A stretch of 64,000 bases of DNA, from NCBI RefSeq assembly GCF_030345715.1, contig NZ_JAUASX010000003.1, forward strand, positions 62,001-126,000. The letters run 5' to 3'. This stretch comes from Solimonas sp. SE-A11 (GTDB lineage: Bacteria > Pseudomonadota > Gammaproteobacteria > Nevskiales > Nevskiaceae). Made by a program: the position numbers and the translations under genes. The notes beneath the pieces were generated by a model that saw only the letters and a program-made list of their open reading frames with translations, was not told the DNA's origin and did not search any database. Shown one piece after another: positions 45,801 through 53,637 of the stretch. Numbering within the stretch: position 1 is the first letter of the stretch; every line of letters begins with the position of its first letter.

Positions 45801-48800
45801 GCGCTTGATCGAGTCGATGCCCAGGTCCGCTTCGAGGTCGGCCTGCATGCCGAGCATCTCGGTGGGATAGCCGGTACGCTCGGCGACGATCGAGGTCAGC
45901 AGCGCCGTGGTGTCGATGGCCGGCGCGGCCGCGACCGGCGCGGCGACGGCGACCGTCACCGTGGCGGCCGGGACCGCCGCTGGGACCAGGCGGCGCAGTT
46001 CGGCGAGGATCGCCGACAGCGTCTTGGCCTTGGTGTAGCGCTCCATCGAACCCTGCATCTGCGCGCCGGCATCGGCGGGCAGCGACTGCTGGAGGGCGCC
46101 GAGGATCTCCACCCGCTTGATCGAGTCGATGCCGAGATCGGCTTCGAGATCGGCGTCCATCCCGAGCATCTCGGTTGGGTAGCCGGTGCGTTCGGCGACG
46201 ATCGAGGTCAGCAAGGCGGTGTAGTCGACCGCGGCGGCCGGTGCGGCGACGGCGACGGTGACCGTGGCGGCCGGCGCCGCGACGGCGGCGGACGGCGCCA
46301 GGCGCTGCAGTTCGGCGAGGATCGCCGACAGCGTCTTGGCCTTGGTGTAGCGCTCCATGGAGCCCTGCATCTGCGCGCCGGTATCGGCGGGCAGGGACTG
46401 CTGCAGGGCGCCGAGGATTTCCACGCGCTTGATCGAGTCGATGCCGAGGTCGGCCTCGAGGTCCGCATCCATCCCGAGCATCTCGGTCGGGTAGCCGGTG
46501 CGCTCGGCGACGATCGAGGTCAGCAGGGCGGTGTAGTCGACCGCGGCGACCGGTGCGGACACCATCTGCACCGACACCTGTGCCCCCTGCGTCGGCAGCA
46601 GCGGCTGCACCTGGGCGAGGATGGCGTTGAGGGTCTTGGCCTTGGTGAAGCGTTCCATCACCGCCTGCATCTGGGCGCCGGTCTGGCCGGGCAGCGCCTT
46701 CTGCAGGGCGCCGAGGATCTCCACGCGCTTGATCGAGTCGATGCCGAGGTCGGCTTCGAGGTCGGCGTCCATCCCGAGCATGTCGGTGGGGTAGCCGGTG
46801 CGTTCGGCGACGATCGCCAGCAGCGCTTCTCGGGCGTCGAAGGACGGCACGGCGGCCGGCGTGGCCACCGGGGCCGCGGCCACCGGCAGCGCGCGCGGCA
46901 CCGGCATGGCCGTCGGCTGTGCCGGGGCGACCGGCGCGGCAGCGACTGGCATCGCCGACATCTGGGGCAACGTCAGCGGCATCGGGGCCGGCATGGCGGG
47001 CATCGAGGGCATCGCGCCGGGCGCGCCGCCACCGAGGAACTGTTGCACCACGCGCTCCTGCAGGCTCAGGAACTGGCGCATGGTCTGCTGGTAGGCCACC
47101 AGCGCTTCGTTGCCGAGTGCCGGCGCGGCGGGCATCGACGGCATCGCCATCGGTGCGCCGGCGACCGGCTGATGCACCACCACAGGCGCCGGGCGCGGCA
47201 GGGATGCGGCGATCTTGTCGAGCTGTGCCTGGCGGGCGGCGGCCGAACTGGCCTGCGTCAGCGCCGGCTGGCTGCCGGTGCGCATCAGCGGGTCGTCGAT
47301 CGGGCGGGCGCAGCCGCCGCTGAGCAGCCACATGTGCTTGGGCACCACGCGCGGCTTGGACAGGTCCGCGAGCTGGGTGTTGTCGAGCAAGGCGAGGTCA
47401 CGGTTGGCGAACAGCGCCGAGGGCTGCCAGGCCACGCCGGCGGCGAACAGCTCGGCCAGGCCCAGCAGCAGGCCGCGCAGGCCGCCGCCGTTGCCGTCCA
47501 GCGCGATCGCTTGGGCGTCCTTGCCGGCCAGCGTCTGCTTGGCCATGTTGGAGCAGATGCCCTTGGGGCCCAGCTCCAGGAACACGCGGCTGCCGGCGGC
47601 ATGCATCGCCTCGACCTCGGCGACGAACTCGACGCTGCTGAGCATGTGCTCGTCGAGCAGAGCCTGCATCGCAGTCGGCTTGGCCGGATAGGGCTTGGCG
47701 GTCTGGTTGGAGAAGACGGTGAGCTGCGGCGCGGCGAACTTGGTGGCACGGATCGCGGCGGACAGCGCAGCCTTGGCACTGGCGACCAGCGGCGTGTGGA
47801 AGGCACCGGAGACCGGCAGCAGCGTGGCGCGCAGCCCGGCGGCGCCGAGCTTCTGCGCGGCCGCCTCGACCTGGGCACGGGGGCCGGAGATCACGCACTG
47901 CTCGGGCGCGTTGTGGTTGGCGATGGTGACGCCGGCGTATTCGGTGATCTGCGCCGCGACCATCTCGCGCCGGCCTTGCACGGCGGCCATGCCGCCGGGC
48001 TCGGAGGTGCTCGAGGCTTCGGCCATGGCCCGGCCGCGCACGGCGGACAAGTGCAGGAACTCGGCCTCGGTGATGGTGCCGGCGGCCAGCAGCGCGGTGT
48101 ATTCGCCGTAGGAGTGGCCGGCGGCCGCGGTGGCTTCCAGGCCCAGGCGCTTGGCCAGGCGCAGGTAGCCCATGGACAGCGTGCCGATGGCCGGCTGCGC
48201 CACGCGCGTGTCGGTCAGGGCGCGGGTCTGCGCGGTCTCGGTGGCGTCGTCGAAGGCGGCCGGCGGCAGGATGCGGCTGGACAGTGCCTGCGGCAGCGCC
48301 GCCTGCAGTTCGCGATCGGCGAACTCCATGGCTTCGCGCAGTTCGTCGACGAACAGCGCGACCTCGCGGCCCATGTTGAGGTGCTGCGCACCCTGGCCCG
48401 GGAACAGGAAGGCCAGCGATGGTGCGGTGGCGGGCAGCGCGGCGTTGTAGCGGATCGACGGCGTCAGCGGCTTGCCTTCGCGCAGATGCGCCAGGGCGGC
48501 GTCGATGTCCTTCGCCAGATTGGAGAGATCGGTGGCCACGATGGCCAGCGCGGTGCCGCCGGAGCGGGACTCCGCCTGCTTGGCCAGCGTGAAGGCCAAC
48601 TCCGACAGGCCGACGCGGCTGCCGGCTTCGAGCCGGGGCCGCAGCGTTTCCAGTTCCTTGACCAGCGCGGCCTTGTCGGCGGCTCGGAACAGGCATAGCT
48701 CCACCGGCCAGCGCTGCGCGCCGGCGATGCCGCCGTGCGGGCTGTACTCCTCGAGCACGGCGTGGAAGTTGGTGCCACCGAAGCCGAAGGCCGAGGCCGC

Positions 48801-51800
48801 GGCGCGGCGCGGATGCTCGGCATGGGCGACCCAGGGACGCGGGTCCTTGAGCAGGTAGGCGGCGGAATTCGGATCGGCCAGCGTGTCGATCGGCTTCTCG
48901 ACGCCGACATGGGCCGGCAGCACGCGGTGGTGCAGGGCCAGGGCGACCTTGACCATGCCCGCGACACCGGCGGCGGCCTTGGTGTGGCCCAGCAGGGTCT
49001 TGACCGAGCCCAGCGCCACGGAGCGCGGTGCGGCTTCCTCGGCGGCCAGGGCACGGGTGATGGTGGCGGCCTCGGCGCGGTCGCCCACGGCGGTGCCGGT
49101 GCCATGCGCCTCGATCAGCCCCAGCGTGGCCGGCGAGAAGCCGGCCTTGGCGTAGGCGCGGTGCAGCGCGCGCACCTGGCCTTCGCTGCGCGGGGCGGTC
49201 AGGCCCAGGGCCTTGCCGTCAGACGAGCCGGCGGTGGACTTGATGACGGCATAGATGCGGTCGCCGTCGCGCTCGGCATCGGCCAGGCGCTTGAGCACGG
49301 TGATGACCACGCCCTCGGAGATGGCGATGCCGTCGGCGTTCTCGTCGAAGGTCTTGGGCTTGCCGCTGGGCGACAGCGCCTGGGTCTTGGCGAAGGTGGT
49401 GAAGCCGTAGGCGGACTGCGTGGTGTCGAAGCCGCCGGCCAGCACCAGCGAACTGCGGCCGGACTCCAGTTCGTTCACGGCCATGCTGATCGCGGCCAGC
49501 GATGAGGCGCAGGCGGCATCCACGGTGAGGTTCACGCCGCCGAAGTCCATGCGGTTGGCGACGCGGCCCGCGGCCACGTTGGGCAGCACACCGGCGAAGG
49601 ACTCTTCCGTCCACTCCGGCAGGCGCTCCCAGACGTCGTCAGTGAGGTTCTCGACGAAGCGCGGCAGTTCGGCGCGCACGCCGTACTGCAGGCCCAATTC
49701 GCCCGCGCCGCCGCTGCTGCCGAGGATCACCGATGTGCTTTCGCGGTCGAAGCCGCCCTTGGAATAGCCGGCGTCGTCCAGCGCGCGGCTGGCGGCCTCC
49801 AGCGTCAGCAGCTGCATCGGGTCGATCGATTTCATCGAGCGCGGCGGGATGCCGAAGCGCGTCGGATCGAAGTGGATCTCCTCGAGGAAGCCGCCCCAGC
49901 GCGAGTAGATCTTGTCGCGGGTCTTGCGGTTCTCGTCGAAGAACAGCTTCCAGTCCCAACGCGATTCCGGTGCCTCGCGGATCACGCTGACCTTGTGCAA
50001 TACGTTGTTCCAGTATTCGTTGGCGTCGTTGGCCTTGGGCAGCACCACGCCGATGCCGACGATGGCGATGTCGGAGGGCTTCTCCACCGGCTTGGCGACG
50101 GAAGGCACGGGAGCGGCCTTCTCCAGCAGCACGTGCGAACCCTGGCAGACGTCCTGGTGCAGGTCGGCGATGGAGACGGCGGCATCGCGCAGCGTCGCCA
50201 CCTGGCCGATCATGTACATGCCGTCGGCCAGCTGCTTGTCCGGCGCCACGCTGACGACCTTGCCCGACTCGTCGCGGTTGACGCCCTTGGAGGCGACACG
50301 CAGGCGGCCTAGGTTGAGGTCCTCGAGGATGTCGCGGATTTCCTCCGCACTCTTGCCCTCGCGGATCAGTTCGCGGCGCTGGTTGAAGAAGTCGTCGGCG
50401 AACTGCGTCGCCGCGCAGCGCGTGGAGTGGCCGGGGCCGGTCTCCAGGTTGCGCGTGCGTTCGCAGGCCACGGCCTGTTCCTGGAAGCCCTCGACGATGG
50501 CGCCCGAGCGCACGATCTCCTGGCTGAACAGGTAGGCCGTGCCCATCAGGGCGCCCACCTTCATGCCACGCGCCGCGAGCGGCGAGGTCATCGCCGCCAC
50601 CATGGCGCCGGAGCGGGCATCGTGGATGCCGCCGGCGAACAGGACGTGCACGTCCTTCTCCTCGCCCGGCTTCACGTGCTCCAGCAGCACGTCGATCATC
50701 TCTTCCCACAGCACGAAGCTGGAGAGGGGGCCGATGTGGCCGCCGCACTCGCGGCCCTCGAACACGAAGCGACGCGCGCCTTGCTCGAGGTACATCTTCA
50801 GCAGCGCCGGGGCCGGCGCGTGGATATAGGTCTTGATGCCGCGCTTCTCGAACTCCGCGGCCTGGTCCGGACGGCCACCCGCGATCAGAGCGTAGGGCGG
50901 CTTGCAGTTCCAGATCTCGGCGCACTGCTCCTCGCGCAGCGCATGCGGGATGAAGCCCAGCATGCCTACGCCCCAGGGCAGGTTGCCGGCGAGGTCGCGG
51001 GTCTTTTCCAGCATCTCCTTGACCTGCGGGCCGCGCATCAGTGCCAGCGCCAGGAAGGGCAGGGCGCCGCCCTTGGCGACGTCCACGGCGAACTCGGGAC
51101 TGTCGGAGACGCGGGTCATCGGGCCCTGCGCCAGCGGGTAGCGCGTGCCGTGCGACTCGGCCAGCGGGCCGCCGGCATCCAGGAAGCGCAGCTGCGCGGC
51201 CTGCTCGATGTGCTTGAGGCTGGAACGGCGGATGGCCTGCACCAGCTTGGCGACCGTGCGGAAACGGTCGCGAAAGGTCGCGGCCAGGCCGATACCCTGG
51301 CCCAGCGGGATCAGCTGGCTGCCGTCGCCGGCCCAGCCGATCTGGCCGGTGATGCGCTCACGCCACTGTTCGAGCGTCAGCAGGGCGCCTTCGACCTGGC
51401 GATTGTCCTCCTCGGCCTGCTTGAGTGCGGCCGAACCCGGGCGGGCATAGACGCGGCAGGACTGGTCCACCAGTTCGCCGAACAGCTTGGTCTCGGCGCC
51501 GTTGAGGCGGGCGAACTCGGCCTGCTGCTGCGGCGGCAGCGGCGATTCGGCCAGCAGAAGTAACTGGTCGTCCAGTACGACGCCAGCGGCACCGGCCGCG
51601 CGGCAGGCGGCGGCGGAGTGCACGCCGATGCCGCCCTGCACGAACAGCGGCAGCTTGCTGCGCTCGCCCAGCTTCTGCAGCAGGATGTAGCTGGTGTACT
51701 CGCCGACCCAGCCGCCCGATTCATGTCCACGGACCACCAGGCCCTGGAAGCGGTTGCCCAGCTCCGGCAATGCCGAGGCGTCGGAAATCTCCGCCAGCAC

Positions 51801-52127
51801 ACGGTCCTGCTTGCGTGCGCCGATGGCCTTGGCCAGGTGCACGAGGCCGGCGGCGGGGCCGCCCAGGACCAGCGTCAGCGCGCGGTCGCCGGCACGTGCC
51901 AGCAGGCTTTTGCCCAGCTCCGCCTGTGCTGCGGTGAGCCGCAGGCCGACACGGCCGCGGCCGCCTTCCTGCAGCAGGCGCTGGAACTGCGCGGTCGCGG
52001 CCGCGGTGTCGGCGCAGAATTCGAGGTTGAGCAGGCCGGCGCCGCCGGCGCGGGCCATCGCGGTGGCCAGTGCCGGGGTCGGCAGGCCGGCCGGGCTCAG
52101 GCCCAGGATTTCAAAGGAGCTGGTCAT
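42810..52127 (-). CDS. giant iterative synthase: NMO-NMO-KS-AT-ACPx5-KR-DH
   Basis: 3105-aa PfaA-like synthase. Residues 1-260: a nitronate-monooxygenase-type TIM barrel in which the usual His is Trp140 (ESGGWVG). About 330-660: a second such barrel with His464 in ECGGHIG, like PfaD enoyl reductases. KS about 682-1128 with Cys873 (DAACASS), EAHGTGT and GHTKAAAG. AT about 1235-1535 with Ser1339 (GHSYGE). Five ACPs with phosphopantetheine Ser near 1798, 1898, 2002, 2106 and 2208. KR about 2500-2760 (TGGARGIT, QSDYAAANE). Hot-dog DH about 2810-3090 (LLDHRLDSKGVLPATG, FLFHGPRFQ). The set suffices for full reductive chain extension apart from PPTase, which the next gene supplies. The fused ER and two-protein layout differ from marine pfaABCDE systems. 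Confidence 0.92.
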   Translation of the reverse strand: MTSSFEILGLSPAGLPTPALATAMARAGGAGLLNLEFCADTAAATAQFQRLLQEGGRGRVGLRLTAAQAELGKSLLARAGDRALTLVLGGPAAGLVHLAKAIGARKQDRVLAEISDASALPELGNRFQGLVVRGHESGGWVGEYTSYILLQKLGERSKLPLFVQGGIGVHSAAACRAAGAAGVVLDDQLLLLAESPLPPQQQAEFARLNGAETKLFGELVDQSCRVYARPGSAALKQAEEDNRQVEGALLTLEQWRERITGQIGWAGDGSQLIPLGQGIGLAATFRDRFRTVAKLVQAIRRSSLKHIEQAAQLRFLDAGGPLAESHGTRYPLAQGPMTRVSDSPEFAVDVAKGGALPFLALALMRGPQVKEMLEKTRDLAGNLPWGVGMLGFIPHALREEQCAEIWNCKPPYALIAGGRPDQAAEFEKRGIKTYIHAPAPALLKMYLEQGARRFVFEGRECGGHIGPLSSFVLWEEMIDVLLEHVKPGEEKDVHVLFAGGIHDARSGAMVAAMTSPLAARGMKVGALMGTAYLFSQEIVRSGAIVEGFQEQAVACERTRNLETGPGHSTRCAATQFADDFFNQRRELIREGKSAEEIRDILEDLNLGRLRVASKGVNRDESGKVVSVAPDKQLADGMYMIGQVATLRDAAVSIADLHQDVCQGSHVLLEKAAPVPSVAKPVEKPSDIAIVGIGVVLPKANDANEYWNNVLHKVSVIREAPESRWDWKLFFDENRKTRDKIYSRWGGFLEEIHFDPTRFGIPPRSMKSIDPMQLLTLEAASRALDDAGYSKGGFDRESTSVILGSSGGAGELGLQYGVRAELPRFVENLTDDVWERLPEWTEESFAGVLPNVAAGRVANRMDFGGVNLTVDAACASSLAAISMAVNELESGRSSLVLAGGFDTTQSAYGFTTFAKTQALSPSGKPKTFDENADGIAISEGVVITVLKRLADAERDGDRIYAVIKSTAGSSDGKALGLTAPRSEGQVRALHRAYAKAGFSPATLGLIEAHGTGTAVGDRAEAATITRALAAEEAAPRSVALGSVKTLLGHTKAAAGVAGMVKVALALHHRVLPAHVGVEKPIDTLADPNSAAYLLKDPRPWVAHAEHPRRAAASAFGFGGTNFHAVLEEYSPHGGIAGAQRWPVELCLFRAADKAALVKELETLRPRLEAGSRVGLSELAFTLAKQAESRSGGTALAIVATDLSNLAKDIDAALAHLREGKPLTPSIRYNAALPATAPSLAFLFPGQGAQHLNMGREVALFVDELREAMEFADRELQAALPQALSSRILPPAAFDDATETAQTRALTDTRVAQPAIGTLSMGYLRLAKRLGLEATAAAGHSYGEYTALLAAGTITEAEFLHLSAVRGRAMAEASSTSEPGGMAAVQGRREMVAAQITEYAGVTIANHNAPEQCVISGPRAQVEAAAQKLGAAGLRATLLPVSGAFHTPLVASAKAALSAAIRATKFAAPQLTVFSNQTAKPYPAKPTAMQALLDEHMLSSVEFVAEVEAMHAAGSRVFLELGPKGICSNMAKQTLAGKDAQAIALDGNGGGLRGLLLGLAELFAAGVAWQPSALFANRDLALLDNTQLADLSKPRVVPKHMWLLSGGCARPIDDPLMRTGSQPALTQASSAAARQAQLDKIAASLPRPAPVVVHQPVAGAPMAMPSMPAAPALGNEALVAYQQTMRQFLSLQERVVQQFLGGGAPGAMPSMPAMPAPMPLTLPQMSAMPVAAAPVAPAQPTAMPVPRALPVAAAPVATPAAVPSFDAREALLAIVAERTGYPTDMLGMDADLEADLGIDSIKRVEILGALQKALPGQTGAQMQAVMERFTKAKTLNAILAQVQPLLPTQGAQVSVQMVSAPVAAVDYTALLTSIVAERTGYPTEMLGMDADLEADLGIDSIKRVEILGALQQSLPADTGAQMQGSMERYTKAKTLSAILAELQRLAPSAAVAAPAATVTVAVAAPAAAVDYTALLTSIVAERTGYPTEMLGMDADLEADLGIDSIKRVEILGALQQSLPADAGAQMQGSMERYTKAKTLSAILAELRRLVPAAVPAATVTVAVAAPVAAAPAIDTTALLTSIVAERTGYPTEMLGMQADLEADLGIDSIKRVEILGAFQKALPAELGAQMQSAMERFTKAKTLAAIVAEMQRLAPAAAPAPVAVNVSVAAPAARIDFAALLTGIVAERTGYPPEMLGMDADLEADLGIDSIKRVEILGAFQKALPAELGAQMQASMERYTKAKTLSAILQALDSLQAPAAAPAAVTVSVAAAPAAKAAAPAAPAAPTPRYVIKSRPAPLPAASSKLGGLAIVLGDSMPVAKLLSAELKSRGMTPVHVSDNDPAKLRAAIAAARAKHGPAKALLQINGLDRRKIGNLADWKARYSLDALSLYHGLKALESDLERARIVGASRFGGTFGRDSVGKGAASGGAANGVFNCLRYEYPQSLMRAVDFDGQSDEDIARLLVDELASDCREPEVGYVGTVRHGSVTSSQPLTASPFPASVVPSGDWVVLVTGGARGITAEIVEELVRPGMRLVLLGRTAAPAPESAETSGHADAAQLKAALLKARMARGEKPKPVEIDREVSRILVDREIRANLAKLTAAGAKVEYLACDVRDEAAFGGLIDSLYAKHGNIDAVLHGAGVIEDKLFVDKTAESFERVLGTKLDAAFLLSQRLKPQNLKLLAFFTSVAGRYGNRGQSDYAAANETLNRLAWQLHREWPQTRVIAVNWGPWDAGMASEGVRRAFKERGIEAIPVPSGRRFFLDEIAYGPRNDVEIVAGAGPWYKPEQEPAEAPAAAPAAQPSGLPLMQVAPRMGPGGNMMMDHQFCVTSDPYLLDHRLDSKGVLPATGALEWMAEFVTAAWPGWQVVEMRDHRVLNSVMLDPEVNGGKRSVQIRARASSHSDLNGQTITVEIIDPAKKLPLYRATAVLAQKMPEPPVMNVEALAGAKPFAATDAYAHFLFHGPRFQLASDIPAVAEGGLDARVRPTLPTEWLPEAQGSWLFDPALCDVAPQMAIVWSRLNRNMTALPSAFASVRRYGSEPLPKTLRLALRLLPAPHESAMVYDALYLDDAGRVRLEMRHCEATMSAALNRLGGQAATIKNQPSDRA
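45375..46840 (-). repeat. five tandem ACP-coding repeats inside the giant synthase
   Basis: DNA repeats of about 300-312 bases, each coding an ACP with AERTGYP...MLGM.ADLEADLGIDSIKRVEIL. The aligned ATCGAGTCGATGCC-type segments lie at 45500, 45806, 46118, 46430 and 46730. Repeats two and three (counting from the N-terminus) are nearly identical in protein sequence, pointing to a recent duplication or gene conversion. Pro/Ala/Val linkers separate them. Confidence 0.88.
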
Positions 52128-52148
52128 GGGAATACCCTGCCTCGCGAA

Positions 52149-52964
52149 TTAACGCTTCTTGCCTTCCAGAAAAGGAATTTCCATGACCTTTTCGTGGACG
52201 ATGGGACCGTGGCCGAAGAACCCGCCTTCGCCGAAGCATTCGCCGTGGTCCGCGGTGATGATGAAGTGGGTCCCGACCGGGGCCTTTTCAATCAGGCCCT
52301 CCAGCACCGTGTCCACGTACTCCACCGTCTTGATCTGCTGCTTGTGCAGCGACTTCATTTGCTCGTCGTCGAAGAACTTGTCTTCGGAGCCCTCGCCCAG
52401 GTTGTCATCCATGTGCTTGAACACCCCGTGCACGCCGGAGATGTGCGGCAGGTCCTTGCCGTCCAGCATGTACGGATAATGGGTCTCGCCCAGGTTCAGG
52501 AAGTAGAACTGCGGCTCGTCATCGTAGAAATCGATCTCGCGCACCATGCCGGCGAAATCATTGTGATTCGTCATCAGCTTGTATTCGTCGAAGTGCTTGT
52601 TCATGTGCGAGGTCGGGTTCAGCACCGGCATCGACACCTTGGCGTTGGTGCGGTAGCCGTGCTGCTTCAGCACATTGGGCAGCGACAGCTGCGGCACGAA
52701 GGACTTGAACGACAGGCCGTCCACGCCCAGCCGGTCCACCCACTTGGAGAACTCCTTCTTGTAGACCTCCGAGGCGAACACCCCCTGCGGGTTGTCGTGC
52801 GGGGTCATGCCCATCAGGTAGGTGTAATGGGAGGGCGAGGTCCAGGACGCGTAGGAGTAGCGCTTCTGGCCTTCTCCGAAGTAATCCATGTTCTTGGTGC
52901 GAGCCTGCTTGTAGCTGTCGAAACGGCAGCTATCCATGACAATGAAGACGAGGTTGTTGCTCAT
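52149..52964 (-). CDS. sulfatase-like hydrolase
   Basis: 271-aa single-domain member of the sulfatase/phosphoethanolamine-transferase fold. Start LVFIVMDSCRFDS gives the first metal Asp; TSPSHYTYLMG supplies a Thr/Ser nucleophile region rather than the C-x-P-S-R formylglycine motif of sulfatases; HFIITADHGECFGEGGFFGHG is the classic C-terminal metal motif. Shorter than most sulfatases and without signal peptide or membrane helices. First gene of the synthase operon, 21 bases before the 3105-aa synthase. It may act as a phospho-transferase or hydrolase on a lipid intermediate. Confidence 0.8.
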   Translation of the reverse strand: MSNNLVFIVMDSCRFDSYKQARTKNMDYFGEGQKRYSYASWTSPSHYTYLMGMTPHDNPQGVFASEVYKKEFSKWVDRLGVDGLSFKSFVPQLSLPNVLKQHGYRTNAKVSMPVLNPTSHMNKHFDEYKLMTNHNDFAGMVREIDFYDDEPQFYFLNLGETHYPYMLDGKDLPHISGVHGVFKHMDDNLGEGSEDKFFDDEQMKSLHKQQIKTVEYVDTVLEGLIEKAPVGTHFIITADHGECFGEGGFFGHGPIVHEKVMEIPFLEGKKR

Positions 52965-53112
52965 TGGGGGTAGGGAAGGCGCGGAAAGGTGGGACCGGGA
53001 AAAGGGACTGGCGGCTATGGCCACTCTGCATTTACGAAAGATGACTCTAGGCTTGCTGGCTCAAGGCTGCTGTAAGAGGAACATGACAAGTGTCGAGCGG
53101 TAATGTCGATAA

Positions 53113-53434
53113 GGCATACCGATATGCCGTTTTGCCGACGGCGCTGTAAGTAAAACCCGACACTCGAATCAGGGGTGACTGACCAAAATTGTCACTGCCT
53201 AACAAGTCCTGCCGTGCATATTGACGGCATAGCGGTGAATTCGAGTGCGATACGGGGCTGATCCGGGCCAAAGCCGGCATCTTGCGGAGGAATCTCGGTG
53301 CATGAGTAAAGATTGATCGATCAGGCGACAAGATGTCGCGATCTGTCCCAACGATGGCATGATCGTCGGCTATCGTCGCCGATAACGGCATGGTCCTCAT
53401 CCTCCGCCAACATATGCAGCTATATAGTTATAGC
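53113..53434. promoter_or_regulatory. dyad-rich leader upstream of the synthase operon
   Basis: The 673-base stretch 52965-53637 has no convincing gene and visibly lower GC than its surroundings. It holds several perfect dyads: GGCATA-CCGA-TATGCC at 53113-53128, GCGACA-AGA-TGTCGC at 53325-53339, GCTATA-TAGT-TATAGC at 53419-53434, plus a widely spaced pair CACTCGAAT (53161-53169) and ATTCGAGTG (53239-53247). These are candidate operators or RNA hairpins for the operon; I could not fix a promoter. Confidence 0.45.
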
Positions 53435-53584
53435 CCGCAGTATTGCAGGCTTTTGTCTCAGTTTCATTGATGCATCGCACCAATCTGGCCCTTTTGGAGC
53501 CAGGGCTTTCCATAGCTTCCAGCAAGGCTCGCGCCAGCATGGCGGAGGTCTGGCCATTACCCCTCTTGACCCGGCGGACAAACA

Positions 53585-53617
53585 AAAAAGCGCGCAGCGG
53601 ACGGGCCGCTACGCGCT
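53585..53617 (-). terminator. terminator after the TetR gene
   Basis: Imperfect 12-bp stem (AGCGCGCAGCGG against CCGCTACGCGCT, one mismatch), 21 bases beyond the TetR stop. It is followed on the minus strand by a run of T (AAAAAA on plus at 53584-53589). Confidence 0.75.
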
Positions 53618-53637
53618 GGGTTCATGCGACAGGAGGG

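Noticed and set aside
45375-46840. Regular 300-312-base DNA repeats, considered as a CRISPR-like or satellite array
   Set aside because: They are in-frame ACP domains; repeat and spacer sizes do not fit CRISPR.
44958-48698. 1246-codon plus-strand frame opposite the ACP/AT part of the giant synthase
   Set aside because: Antisense shadow; low-complexity His/Arg/Gly/Asp-rich with repeats that simply mirror the ACP DNA repeats.
53047-53585. Minus-strand open frames of 117 and 62 codons in the synthase leader
   Set aside because: No ribosome binding site, no recognisable family, and composition unlike neighbouring genes; treated as non-coding regulatory DNA.
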